This document shows positions 44,266 through 54,153 of a stretch of DNA of 64,000 bases, piece by piece. The DNA is from an uncultured Prevotella sp. GTDB lineage: Bacteria; Bacteroidota; Bacteroidia; Bacteroidales; Bacteroidaceae. The position numbers and the translations under genes are program-made. Numbering within the stretch: position 1 is the first letter of the stretch; the number at the start of each line of letters is the position of its first letter. Location of the stretch: positions 10,275 through 74,274 of the forward strand of contig USDT01000008.1 of the NCBI GenBank assembly GCA_900553465.1. The letters run 5' to 3'. The notes below the pieces were generated by a model. The model did no database searches and was not told the DNA's origin. It saw nothing but the letters and a program-made list of their open reading frames with translations.

Positions 44266-45731
44266 ATAATAAGTTATACGGAAACCTGATTTTTGAGTTG
44301 TCACACGAAGGACGCAAGGGTTACTCGCTGCCTCAGAACAAATTCGGCAATTACGAACTGCCGGAATGTGCACGCAGAAAGACCGATGCCGAACTGCCGG
44401 AATGTGACGAGCTCACTGTAGTACGCCACTACACAAACCACAGTGAAAACAACTTCGGAGTAAACAACGGATTCTATCCGCTGGGCAGCTGCACAATGAA
44501 ATACAACCCGATAATCAATGAAGAGATTGCATCAATGGCCGGATTTGCCGGACTGCACCCTCTTCAACCGTCAGAAACATGCCAGGGCGCACTCGAAGCA
44601 TACTACAAAATGCAGAAAGCTCTGTCAGACATAACCGGCCTGAGCGAGTTCACACTCAATCCGTTTGCCGGAGCCCACGGCGAGCTCACCGGTCTTATGA
44701 TTATCCGTGCATATCATCAGCATAACAAAGACTATAAACGTACCAAGGTCCTCGTGCCCGATTCAGCTCACGGCACCAACCCTGCATCGGCAGCTGTTTG
44801 TGGTCTGGAGGTTGTTGAAGTGAAAAGTACGGCAGACGGACTTGTTGATGTGGAAGATCTGAAGACCCATCTCGACGATACCATTGCCGGCATGATGATG
44901 ACCAATCCTAACACTCTCGGACTGTTCGAAAGCGAAATTCCCGAGATAGCACGTCTTGTGCATGATTGTGGAGCGCTCATGTATTACGATGGAGCAAACC
45001 TCAACCCAATGCTCGGAGCATGCCGTCCGGGCGATATGGGCTTTGACGTCATGCACATAAACCTCCACAAGACATTCTCAACTCCACACGGAGGAGGCGG
45101 TCCCGGTTCCGGTCCAGTAGGTGTGGGCAAAGGTCTTGAACAGTTCCTTCCACACCCAAGAGTTGTCAAAGAAGGCACAGAATATAAACTCGACGCCGAA
45201 TTCACCGGTATCAGCGTAGGCGAATTCCTCGGCAATTTCGCTGTGATGCTGCGCGCATATACATATATCCTGTCACTCGGCAAGGAGAATCTGCCGATGG
45301 TAGGACCGCTAGCAACACTCAACGCCAACTACATCAAAGAATCTCTCAAGGATGCTTACGAACTTCCTATAGCCGGAGTATGCAAACACGAATTCGTGTT
45401 CAACGGTCTCAAAGACAAGAGCACTGGTGTCACCACAATGGATGTTGCCAAACGCCTGCTTGACTACGGCTACCATGCACCAACCATCTACTTCCCACTT
45501 CTGTTCCATGAGGCAATGATGATAGAGCCCACAGAGAACGAAAGCATCGAGACACTCGACAGCTTCATCGACGTGATGCACCGCATAGCAAAGGAAGCCA
45601 TCGAAAATCCGGAGGTTGTAAAGACAGCTCCGCACAATACTCCAATAGGCCGTGTTGACGATGTTCTTGCAGCCAAGCATCCGGTTCTGACATACAAACA
45701 GATGATATCAGACGAACAGAACAATGGTTAA
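44262..45731 (+). CDS. gcvPB: Glycine dehydrogenase (decarboxylating) subunit 2
   Basis: A 489-residue C-terminal half of split P protein. The PLP lysine is K270 in HINLHKTFSTPHGGGGPGSG; GSCTMKYNPIINE and DSAHGTNPASA are family motifs. With gcvPA it forms the alpha2-beta2 enzyme. It overlaps lpd by 8 nt. Confidence 0.96.
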   Translation: MNNKLYGNLIFELSHEGRKGYSLPQNKFGNYELPECARRKTDAELPECDELTVVRHYTNHSENNFGVNNGFYPLGSCTMKYNPIINEEIASMAGFAGLHPLQPSETCQGALEAYYKMQKALSDITGLSEFTLNPFAGAHGELTGLMIIRAYHQHNKDYKRTKVLVPDSAHGTNPASAAVCGLEVVEVKSTADGLVDVEDLKTHLDDTIAGMMMTNPNTLGLFESEIPEIARLVHDCGALMYYDGANLNPMLGACRPGDMGFDVMHINLHKTFSTPHGGGGPGSGPVGVGKGLEQFLPHPRVVKEGTEYKLDAEFTGISVGEFLGNFAVMLRAYTYILSLGKENLPMVGPLATLNANYIKESLKDAYELPIAGVCKHEFVFNGLKDKSTGVTTMDVAKRLLDYGYHAPTIYFPLLFHEAMMIEPTENESIETLDSFIDVMHRIAKEAIENPEVVKTAPHNTPIGRVDDVLAAKHPVLTYKQMISDEQNNG

Positions 45732-47085
45732 AAGCGATCTTATAATCATAGGCAGCGGGCCGGGCGGATATCGTTCGGCCTGCTATGCTGCTGCCCACGG
45801 ACTGACGGTCACCATATTCGAATCGGCACAGGCCGGCGGAACGTGTCTCAACTGCGGCTGCATCCCCACAAAATCATTGTGCCGCAATGCAGAGATACTC
45901 GACACTCTGCGCGACGCTGATACATTCGGACTTGACTCGCTGAGCTTCAGCCTCAACTTTGACAAGATAATGGAGCGCAAGAACTCAGTCGTCGCCCAAC
46001 TGCGCGGCGGTGTGGAAGCACTCATGAAATCGCCGGGCATAACATTCATACAAAAGAAAGCCACACTGACTGCCAGTCACACGGTTGTAACGGATGATGA
46101 GGAATACACTGCCGACAACATAATCATCGCCACCGGCTCACGCGCCAAGATTCCGCCAATCAACGGCACACAACTCCCAGGAGTAATCACTTCTACTGAG
46201 ATGTTAGATGTAAAAGCTGCTCCGAAACGTCTGTGCATTGTCGGTGCAGGAGTCATAGGTATGGAGTTTGCTTCAGCATTCAGCAGTTTCGGAAGCGAAG
46301 TCACTGTCGTGGAATTCATGAAAGAAGCCCTGCCTACACTCGACAGCGACATAGCCAAACGTCTGCGCCAGACCATCAGCAAGCGCGAGGTGACATTCCA
46401 CATGCAGGCTGCCGTGAAAGAGATAGAAGAGAAAACCGGTGAGAACGGAGAGCGTACACTCAACGTGATAATAGAAAAGAAAGGCAAGCCTCTCAATGTT
46501 GAGGCCGACACTGTACTCATAGCCACCGGTCGCGCAGCAAATACCGAAGGCATAGGACTTGAGGAGGCAGGCGTCGAATTCGACAGGAAAGGCATACATA
46601 CCGACGACCACTTCGCCACCAACGTGCCCAACATATATGCCATAGGCGACGTGAACGGCAAGTGCATGCTTGCACATGCCGCCACATTCCAAGGCCTGCA
46701 CGTAGTGAACCACATACTCGGACAGACTGACAACATATGTCCCGACATCATGCCTTCGGCCATATTCACCAATCCCGAAGCCGCATCCGTTGGTCTGAGT
46801 GAGGACCGCTGCAAGGAACTCGGTCTGGAATACACATGCAAGAAGGGTTTCTTCCGTGCCAACGGCAAGGCTCTCGCCATGAACGAGACCGACGGAATGG
46901 TAAAACTCATCTGCGATTCCAACAATAAGATAATAGGCTGTCACATCTTCGGAGCGCACGCTTCCGACATGGTACAGGAGATAACGGCTCTCATGAACAC
47001 CGGTACCACAACGCGCCAGCTTGCAGACATCATCCATATCCACCCCACCCTTTCGGAAACACTCTGCGACATGTGCCTCGACTAA
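45724..47085 (+). CDS. lpdA: Dihydrolipoyl dehydrogenase
   Basis: A 453-residue flavoprotein that reoxidises dihydrolipoyl-GcvH (L protein) using NAD+. The redox disulfide is C41-C46 in GGTCLNCGCIPTKSL, the FAD loop is IIGSGPGGY, the NAD loop is GAGVIGMEFAS and the catalytic His-Glu is in HIHPTLSETL near the C-terminus. Translationally coupled to gcvPB and followed by a terminator. Dedicated position suggests it serves glycine cleavage, though it could also serve other 2-oxoacid complexes. Confidence 0.96.
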   Translation: MVKSDLIIIGSGPGGYRSACYAAAHGLTVTIFESAQAGGTCLNCGCIPTKSLCRNAEILDTLRDADTFGLDSLSFSLNFDKIMERKNSVVAQLRGGVEALMKSPGITFIQKKATLTASHTVVTDDEEYTADNIIIATGSRAKIPPINGTQLPGVITSTEMLDVKAAPKRLCIVGAGVIGMEFASAFSSFGSEVTVVEFMKEALPTLDSDIAKRLRQTISKREVTFHMQAAVKEIEEKTGENGERTLNVIIEKKGKPLNVEADTVLIATGRAANTEGIGLEEAGVEFDRKGIHTDDHFATNVPNIYAIGDVNGKCMLAHAATFQGLHVVNHILGQTDNICPDIMPSAIFTNPEAASVGLSEDRCKELGLEYTCKKGFFRANGKALAMNETDGMVKLICDSNNKIIGCHIFGAHASDMVQEITALMNTGTTTRQLADIIHIHPTLSETLCDMCLD

Positions 47086-47100
47086 TCCTACTATTCAAAG

Positions 47101-47165
47101 TGTCCGGCAACAGTCATCACGTCCACAAACGGACGTACATGCCTGTCGCCGGACATTTTCTTTTT
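47101..47165 (+). terminator. Terminator of the glycine cleavage operon
   Basis: Outer arms TGTCCGGC (47101-47108) and GCCGGACA (47148-47155) with an ACAG/CTGT extension and an inner ACGTCC/GGACGT hairpin, followed by TTTTCTTTTTC. Confidence 0.82.
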
Positions 47166-47260
47166 CTATACATTATTTATATTACCGACACCGGACACAC
47201 ATTCTTATTGTCAGCCGTCACCATACTTACAATAAGCCGGCCAAACAATCTGATACCGTT

Positions 47261-47276
47261 TGGCACACTATTTGCA
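47261..47276 (+). promoter_or_regulatory. Consensus sigma-54 (RpoN) promoter before htpG
   Basis: TGGCACACTATTTGCA matches TGGCACRNNNNTTGCW at every position (GG at -24, GC at -12). The start would be near 47288, about 33 nt before the htpG ATG. No clear enhancer-binding dyad was found in the 100 bp upstream. Confidence 0.75.
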
Positions 47277-47320
47277 TAATACATGCATAGACGAAAACAA
47301 TTAAAAAACATATTCATATT

Positions 47321-49375
47321 ATGCAAAAAGGAAATATCGGGGTTACAACAGAGAACATCTTCCCCGTGATTAAAAAGTTTCTCTATTCCGATCATGAAAT
47401 ATTTCTGCGCGAGATGGTGTCAAACGCTGTCGATGCAACACAGAAAATAAAGACTCTGGCAGAGCGCGGCGACTTCAAAGGCGAATTGGGAGATTTGACC
47501 GTACGCATCAGTCTTGACACCGACAAAGGCACGCTGACATTCAGCGACCACGGTATTGGTATGACAGAAGAGGAAATCGACAGATACATCAATCAGATAG
47601 CATTCTCCGGCGTAAACGACTTCCTTGACAAATACAAGGACAACGCCAACGCCATCATAGGCCACTTCGGTCTTGGTTTCTACTCATCGTTCATGGTGAG
47701 CAAGAAGGTTGAAATCGTGACCAAGAGCTACAAGGAAGGTTCCAAGGCAGTAAAATGGAGCTGCGACGGAAGTCCTGAGTTCGAAATCACCGACTCCGAA
47801 AGAGAAAACCGCGGAACTGACATCATCCTCTACATTGACGACGACTGCAAGGAATTCCTCGACAAATACAAAATACAGGAACTGCTCAACAAGTACTGCA
47901 AATTCATGGCCGTACCGGTAGCCTTCGGCAAAAAGACCGAATGGAAAGACGGAAAGCAGGTGGATACAGCCGAGGACAACGTCATCAACAGCGTTGAACC
48001 ATTGTGGACCAAAGCACCGAGCACACTGAAGGACGAGGATTACAAGTCGTTCTATCGCACACTCTATCCGATGCAGGACGAACCTTTGTTCTGGATTCAC
48101 CTGAATGTTGACTATCCGTTCAACCTCACCGGTATTCTCTACTTCCCACGCATCAGCTCAAACCTCGAACTGCAGCGCAACAAGATACAGCTCTACTGCA
48201 ACCAGGTATTCGTCACAGATCAGGTGGAAGGAATCGTACCAGAGTTCCTCACTCTGCTCCACGGAGTTATCGACTCACCGGACATCCCGCTGAACGTAAG
48301 CCGTTCTTACCTGCAGAGCGATGCAAATGTGAAGAAGATTTCAACCTATATCACAAAGAAGGTTGCCGACCGTCTGAACAGCATTTTCCAGGAAAACCGC
48401 AAGGAATATGAGGAGAAATGGGATGCACTGAAGATATTCATCAACTACGGTATGCTGTCCAAGGACGACTTCTACGACCGTGCAAAAGACTTCGCACTGT
48501 TCAAGGACACAGAGGGCAAGTACTTTACATACGACGAATACAAAACCCTCATCAAGGACAACCAGACCGACAAGGACGGACAACTGGTATATCTGTATGC
48601 CAACGACAAGGAAGGTCAGTACAGTTACATCGAAGCAGCCAAGGCCAAAGGCTACAGTGTGCTGCTGCTCGACGGACAGCTTGACGTGCCGATGATATCA
48701 ATGCTGGAGCAGAAATTTGAGAAGAGCCGCTTCACACGCGTCGACAGCGACACCACCGACCGTCTGATAATAAAGGAGGACAATAAAGACAACGAACTCG
48801 ACTCTGACAGCAACGACAATCTGTCACTGGTGTTCCGCTCACAGATGCCAAAGCTCGAGAAGACAGAATTCAACATCGAGGTACAGTCGCTCGGCGAGGA
48901 ATCACTGCCGGTACTCATCACCCAGAGCGAATACATGAGACGTATGAAGGACATCAGCCAATATCAGGCCGGTATGGCATTCTACGCCCAGATGCCCGAC
49001 TCCTACACCATCGTGCTCAACAGCGACCACAAGCTCATCAAGAACATTCTGGAGGACGAGAAGGCAAAATGCGCCGAACAGCTCAAGCCAATCAACAGCG
49101 AGATAAAAGGTCTCGAGGCTCGTCTGGCCGCACTCCATCAGACACAGAACGGCAAGAAGCCGGAAGAAATCACACAGGAGGAGAAGGACGACGTGAAGAA
49201 CACCGAGAAATCTGTTGCCGAGCAGCGCGACAAGAAGAAACAGATAATTGCCGACTACGCCAAGGACAACAAGATTGTGCATCAGCTCATCGACCTGGCA
49301 CTGCTCCAGAACGGCATGCTTAAGGGTGCTGCGCTCAACTCGTTCCTGAAACGTTCGGTTGATCTGATAGGATAA
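47321..49375 (+). CDS. htpG: Hsp90-family molecular chaperone HtpG
   Basis: A 684-residue ATP-dependent chaperone. The N-terminal GHKL ATPase has SNAVDA (about residue 35), DHGIGM (DxGxG, about 77) and GHFGLGFYS (about 111); the middle domain includes RISSNLELQRNKIQLYCNQVFV. A charged, coiled-coil-rich segment (about 575-660) precedes the C-terminus and is longer than in E. coli HtpG. It is monocistronic behind a sigma-54-type promoter and followed by a strong terminator. Confidence 0.96.
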   Translation: MQKGNIGVTTENIFPVIKKFLYSDHEIFLREMVSNAVDATQKIKTLAERGDFKGELGDLTVRISLDTDKGTLTFSDHGIGMTEEEIDRYINQIAFSGVNDFLDKYKDNANAIIGHFGLGFYSSFMVSKKVEIVTKSYKEGSKAVKWSCDGSPEFEITDSERENRGTDIILYIDDDCKEFLDKYKIQELLNKYCKFMAVPVAFGKKTEWKDGKQVDTAEDNVINSVEPLWTKAPSTLKDEDYKSFYRTLYPMQDEPLFWIHLNVDYPFNLTGILYFPRISSNLELQRNKIQLYCNQVFVTDQVEGIVPEFLTLLHGVIDSPDIPLNVSRSYLQSDANVKKISTYITKKVADRLNSIFQENRKEYEEKWDALKIFINYGMLSKDDFYDRAKDFALFKDTEGKYFTYDEYKTLIKDNQTDKDGQLVYLYANDKEGQYSYIEAAKAKGYSVLLLDGQLDVPMISMLEQKFEKSRFTRVDSDTTDRLIIKEDNKDNELDSDSNDNLSLVFRSQMPKLEKTEFNIEVQSLGEESLPVLITQSEYMRRMKDISQYQAGMAFYAQMPDSYTIVLNSDHKLIKNILEDEKAKCAEQLKPINSEIKGLEARLAALHQTQNGKKPEEITQEEKDDVKNTEKSVAEQRDKKKQIIADYAKDNKIVHQLIDLALLQNGMLKGAALNSFLKRSVDLIG

Positions 49376-49434
49376 TCAGACATATAATGAAACAATAACA
49401 TTTATAAGTAATCTACCTTATAAACACATCATCA

Positions 49435-49475
49435 GGCTCGGGATACATTTTCGTGTATCCCGAGCCTTCGTATTT
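49435..49475 (+). terminator. Terminator of htpG
   Basis: Perfect 13-bp arms GGCTCGGGATACA (49435-49447) and TGTATCCCGAGCC (49454-49466), loop TTTTCG, then a T-rich stretch. It lies about 60 bp after the stop. Confidence 0.85.
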
Positions 49476-49697
49476 TATCCCCCAGACAAAAGAAATATAG
49501 AAACTATAGACATGATGTAGTACTTGTTTTTCTATTCATAAAATACCATAATAATGCCTGAAAACTTCTGACAGCGCGAAATAGTATAAGCGTAACATCA
49601 TATTTGCTCACGAAATAATACATTAACGCAGAACAATCAATAAATCATCACCGCGAGAGCGGAACATATTTCACAAAAGTTCCATCACTTATCATTA

Positions 49698-50264
49698 TCG
49701 GTATTTTTAAAGAAAACCCGAGCGACATACTTACAGATTTTCTTGACTTTTTTTTGACAAAATAAAATCGCAAAAGAGATGTTACGGAATGTTAAATCAA
49801 GCATTACAAAAGCTATCTTACCACGTACAACATTGCCATATACCATATATTGCAATCCGGAATAATTCGCCATACATTCTGACTATGCCTATATTAGCCG
49901 GTGGTTTCGTCCGTTTGAGGGTGTGATATTGCGTGTTTCAGGCCCTGAAATGGGCAATATCACATGCTAAAACGATACTTATTACAGAACAGAAAAATAG
50001 TCTTTAAATATAAATTGCTGATGTTCAATAACTTACCAAACCTTCTTATTTCTCGCGTATTTGTGTCCGAAGAAAAGTCTATACGAAAATATTCATTTAT
50101 TTTTTGGGGTAGAACAGAAAACTCAGAAGGAAAAATCACAGTATGCTGAAAATCTGTAAGTAGCCTATATTGGTCTCATTTCAACAGAGAATAACAATAC
50201 TATTTGGGAATTGAATCCGCAACTTTCTATCGAAACTCATCTCCGCGGAATATCTTCTGAACAG
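49698..50264 (-). repeat. Interspersed ~562-bp element, copy D
   Basis: Reverse orientation, as copy B. Left block TTTTTAAAGAAAACCCG (49704-49720); internal inverted repeat TACTTACAGATTTTC (49728-49742) with its exact complement ending at 50162; TTGAC-T8-GACAAAATAAAATCG block; core 49874-49983 of five 22-bp units; then GGGGTAGAACAGAAAACTC near 50106 and a right edge near 50262. It fills most of the gap between htpG and the GH2 gene. Frames inside it are not considered genes. Confidence 0.82.
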
Positions 50265-50325
50265 AAATAAAATTATCAAAAACATAAAAAAGAGACAAAA
50301 ACACGATTATTCGCATATAATCCAT

Positions 50326-50333
50326 TAATTTTG
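50326..50333 (+). promoter_or_regulatory. Candidate -7 box for the GH2 gene
   Basis: TAATTTTG matches TAnnTTTG, about 110 nt before ATG 50443. No clear -33 TTTG. Confidence 0.45.
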
Positions 50334-50442
50334 TACGGTCTGGTATGTCCCCCAATACAACATGCCATACACCTATAACCAATTACTACAAACATCCTTA
50401 CAATTCATAAGGACATTACTAACCTATAAAAAGACAAAGCAG

Positions 50443-53286
50443 ATGAAAAAGGCATATCTTTTATTTCTCCTGCTTATGCTATGCATAAACACACCGACAA
50501 AAGCAAAAGACGCGTCAAGAAAAACTATCAGTCTGTCTGGTACATGGACATTCTGCACTGACGAACAGAATGCCGGAATCACACAACAATTCTGGAAAAA
50601 GACATTCACTGACAATGTATTACTGCCCGGAACGACAGACACTAACAGAAAGGGGAAAAAGAATAACAAAAAGAACGAAACTACCTATCTGTCACGACGG
50701 TACACATATCAGGGCCCGGCATGGTACAGTCGCGAAGTGGTCATCCCGAAGGATTGGAAAGACAAGCATGCCGTATTATTTCTGGAACGCACACGCCCGT
50801 CAATGATGTGGATTGACGGACATTATGTCGGAGCATGCAACAGCATATCCACGCCCCACAGATATGATATAAGCAAGTACAGCACTCCGGGCAGACACAG
50901 AATCACAATACGCGTGGACAACGGCGAGAGCATCCCCTCACAGATACGCTCCAGTTCACATGCGTGCACGGAATCAACACAGACAAATTGGAACGGTATC
51001 ATCGGACGTATGGAACTTCAGGCCACAAACAGGCTGTACATAGAGTACGTGAAAACCTATCCGTCTGTAGAAACACGCTCCGTCAGACTGCGGATAAAGC
51101 TCTCTGACGCATCCGGAATAGGCAACAGGAGAATAGACATCTCGGCAAAATCCTTCAACTCGCCGAAGTCACACAAAGCAGGAACCACCACGTTGCAACT
51201 GGAGGAAGGCCGAAAAGAATACGAACTGACATACCGGCTGGGGGATGATGCGCAATTATGGAGCGAGGCTTCACCCGCGCTTTACCGTCTGAAGGTATCG
51301 ATTGTCGGTGTTGACGAACTGGAAACAACATTCGGGCTTCGCGAATTCAAGGCATCAGGCAGCCACTTTTTTATCAACGGCAACAAGACATTCCTTCGTG
51401 GTAAACACGACGCATGTGTATTTCCTCTTACCGCCCATACGGCGATGACCGTGAAAGAATGGCGCAGATACTTCAGAACGTGCAGACAATACGGCATCAA
51501 CCACTGCCGCTTCCACTCATGGTGTCCTCCGCAAGCCTGCTTTGAGGCGGCCGACCTCGAGGGCATATATCTGCAACCGGAGTTGCCCATATGGGGAAGT
51601 TTCAAGAAAGAAAACACAGATCTGATGGATTTTCTAATGAACGACGGGACCAGCATTCAGGAAGAATACAGCAACCACGCCTCCTTCGTACTCTTTGCTT
51701 TGGGCAACGAACTGAGCGGCGACATAAACATAATGAAGGATTTTGTGGAAAAATTCAGACAGAAGGAAGACAGACATCTTTATACTTATGGTTCGAACAT
51801 CTTTCTCGGAAGCCGCGGACACATACCAGGCGAGGATTTCCTCGTGACATGTAGAACCGGTACGGGCGACAAATATTCCACTCACGTGCGTGCCTCGTTC
51901 TCGTTTGCCGACGCCGAAGAAGGAGGCTATCTGAACAATACCTATCCCAACACAGAAATGAACTTCGACAAGGCCGCAAGTCTTTCAGCCGTTCCGGTGA
52001 TAGGCCATGAGACAGGACAATTCCAGACATATCCCGACTATCGAGAAATAAAGAAATACAAAGGAGTGCTTGCACCATGGAATATGGAAACTTTCTGCAA
52101 ACGCCTCTACGACGCCGGAATGGGACGGCAGGCCAAAGACTTCTTCAAGGCTTCCGGCGCATGGTCGGTAGAATTATACCGGGCCGATATCGAAATGAAC
52201 CTGCGTTCCGACGGTATGGCAGGCTTCCAACTGCTCGATTTGCAGGACTATCCCGGACAAGGATCCGCATACGTTGGCATATTGGACGCATTCATGGACA
52301 GCAAAGGACTGATAAAACCAAAGAAATGGAGAGAGTTCTGCGCAGAGGTCGTTCCGTTGTTCGTCATGAAAAAATACTGTTGGAGCGGACAGGAGACTTT
52401 CTGTGGCGAAATAAAAATAGCAAATTACGGTGAAAAACAACTGGTCGGCAAACAGCTGAGTTGGACTCTGAAGAACGGACAGAAAGTCATTGCAAAAGGT
52501 ACATCCGTCATACCCAAAGGCCTCGGACTGCTGTCATGTGGCAACATCAGACTACCACTGCCTGACATCGACAAAGCCTGCAAGGCACAGTTAAGCCTGG
52601 AAATAGAGGGAACGCCATATCGTAACTCATACCCGATATGGATATATCCGGCTTCAAAGAAAGCCGACACGGAGGGAATAATGATATCGCACGAACTAGA
52701 CGACAAAACGCTCGCAAGACTGAAACTGGGAGGCAAGGTGTTGCTGATGCCACGACGCAACAAATACCGTGATGTGACTGTGGGTGGACTGTTCCAGACC
52801 GACTACTGGAACTACCGCATGTTCAAGAGCATCTGCGACAACATCAAGAAAAAGGCATCGCCCGGGACATTGGGAATACTCACCGATCCGGAACACGGCA
52901 TATTCGCTTCGTTCCCGACAGAAACACATACCAACTGGCAATGGTATCCGATAATAAAGAACAGTTACCCTCTGATCATCGACCGTCTGCCACAAAACTA
53001 CCGTCCCATCGTGCAGGTGATAGACAACATTGAGCGTAACCATAAGTTGGGACTTATCATGGAATTCAGTGTGGACGGAGGCAGACTGCTACTCTGTATG
53101 GCCGATCTGGATGCTGCGAAAAATACGCCAGAAGGTTTCCAACTGTATGCAAGCATACTGGAATATATGCACACCCCGGCCTTCGATCCGAATTTCTCAC
53201 TGTCGTCAACATCCTTAATGGAACTGCTGTCAAAACAGGCTCATAGTGACAAGATAGATACGCTGAACAACATTTCTTATGATTAA
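50443..53286 (+). CDS. Glycoside hydrolase family 2-type protein, exported
   Basis: A 947-residue protein with a signal peptide (MKKAYLLFLLLMLCINTPTKA). It has the jelly-roll sugar-binding domain (about 35-195), an immunoglobulin-like domain (about 200-300) and a TIM barrel. FINGNKTFLRGKHDACVFPL precedes the barrel; the acid/base is probably E423 in FALGNELSGD, and E523 in VIGHETGQF is the candidate nucleophile. I chose ATG 50443 over an upstream frame start at 50362. Beta-galactosidase, glucuronidase or mannosidase specificity cannot be assigned. No SusC/SusD genes are adjacent, so it is not in a typical polysaccharide utilisation locus here. Confidence 0.88.
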   Translation: MKKAYLLFLLLMLCINTPTKAKDASRKTISLSGTWTFCTDEQNAGITQQFWKKTFTDNVLLPGTTDTNRKGKKNNKKNETTYLSRRYTYQGPAWYSREVVIPKDWKDKHAVLFLERTRPSMMWIDGHYVGACNSISTPHRYDISKYSTPGRHRITIRVDNGESIPSQIRSSSHACTESTQTNWNGIIGRMELQATNRLYIEYVKTYPSVETRSVRLRIKLSDASGIGNRRIDISAKSFNSPKSHKAGTTTLQLEEGRKEYELTYRLGDDAQLWSEASPALYRLKVSIVGVDELETTFGLREFKASGSHFFINGNKTFLRGKHDACVFPLTAHTAMTVKEWRRYFRTCRQYGINHCRFHSWCPPQACFEAADLEGIYLQPELPIWGSFKKENTDLMDFLMNDGTSIQEEYSNHASFVLFALGNELSGDINIMKDFVEKFRQKEDRHLYTYGSNIFLGSRGHIPGEDFLVTCRTGTGDKYSTHVRASFSFADAEEGGYLNNTYPNTEMNFDKAASLSAVPVIGHETGQFQTYPDYREIKKYKGVLAPWNMETFCKRLYDAGMGRQAKDFFKASGAWSVELYRADIEMNLRSDGMAGFQLLDLQDYPGQGSAYVGILDAFMDSKGLIKPKKWREFCAEVVPLFVMKKYCWSGQETFCGEIKIANYGEKQLVGKQLSWTLKNGQKVIAKGTSVIPKGLGLLSCGNIRLPLPDIDKACKAQLSLEIEGTPYRNSYPIWIYPASKKADTEGIMISHELDDKTLARLKLGGKVLLMPRRNKYRDVTVGGLFQTDYWNYRMFKSICDNIKKKASPGTLGILTDPEHGIFASFPTETHTNWQWYPIIKNSYPLIIDRLPQNYRPIVQVIDNIERNHKLGLIMEFSVDGGRLLLCMADLDAAKNTPEGFQLYASILEYMHTPAFDPNFSLSSTSLMELLSKQAHSDKIDTLNNISYD

Positions 53287-53572
53287 CGGACGGCAGACTG
53301 TGCACGCAATCTTCACAAACGGAGCATAAATATACCGTCGAACAATGTAGAACAAAAACACAGAATACTTCCGGAAGTAAAATAATTTGTTTAAAAAATG
53401 ACAAACCACAGACCTAAATAAAAACTTACAGATACATAATATACTTATGATACTTACCAACATTCTCAAGAAATAATTAATTCCTGTTTTGAATATATCT
53501 AGAAAGTGAACAATAAAAGATTATGCTGCACTTGGAAACCAAAGAGGCAGCTCTCTTTACACTCATCTGTAT

Positions 53573-53580
53573 TATTTTTG
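53573..53580 (+). promoter_or_regulatory. Candidate -7 box for the small membrane protein
   Basis: TATTTTTG matches TAnnTTTG, 56 nt before the ATG. The rest of the 350-bp gap 53287-53636 shows no gene or repeat. Confidence 0.4.
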
Positions 53581-53636
53581 CAGACGGGTGCAATCCTATA
53601 AGGATAAAAATAATGTAATACTGAAACATATAAATA

Positions 53637-54023
53637 ATGAAAAGGTTTATTATAAAATTATTCGCCTCAAGTTATCACTACTGGGTATGGAAACAAAAAA
53701 GAGAAGATGCATATTATAATACCTTCTTATTCATAGCCTTTATGTTTACTTTAATGGAAATGAATTTAGATATACTTACAGGCGGACACCTTTTATATAT
53801 AACACTTAAAATAGGCGGGGTGACCCCGTTCATAGTAATGTTAGCGAGCATAGTAATCAACTATTTTTTGCTCAAATGGATATTTCCTGTGAAACGGATT
53901 GACCTTGCCGAACGACGGCTCACAAAGGCCGAATATTATATATATCACACAATATTCATTGTATTGGTATATGCCAACTTTTTCTTTTTAATATATATGG
54001 CACGTTGCGCGGCAAAAATGTAA
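53637..54023 (+). CDS. Small three-TM membrane protein of unknown function
   Basis: A 128-residue protein with hydrophobic segments at about residues 27-47, 53-84 and 98-120, a basic N-terminus and a basic cytoplasmic loop (KRIDLAERRLTKAEY). No family recognised. Monocistronic, with its own candidate promoter and a strong terminator. Confidence 0.7.
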   Translation: MKRFIIKLFASSYHYWVWKQKREDAYYNTFLFIAFMFTLMEMNLDILTGGHLLYITLKIGGVTPFIVMLASIVINYFLLKWIFPVKRIDLAERRLTKAEYYIYHTIFIVLVYANFFFLIYMARCAAKM

Positions 54024-54045
54024 CTGATATCAAGAAATTAACAAT

Positions 54046-54086
54046 AAAGCGGGATGCGATTTTCGGAATCGCATCCCGCTTTTCAT
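54046..54086. terminator. Strong bidirectional terminator
   Basis: Near-perfect 16-bp arms AAAGCGGGATGCGATT (54046-54061) and AATCGCATCCCGCTTT (54067-54082), loop around TTCGG. It ends the small membrane protein gene and may also stop the converging protease transcript. Confidence 0.9.
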
Positions 54087-54153
54087 TATGTCTGATATAT
54101 AAAAACTCAGAAATTATAATTGTCTGTGTCCATACAAACGGACAACAAACACA

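Noticed and set aside
50362..50442. 27-residue N-terminal extension of the GH2 protein
   Set aside because: ATG 50443 begins a standard signal peptide; the extension has no support and would bury it.
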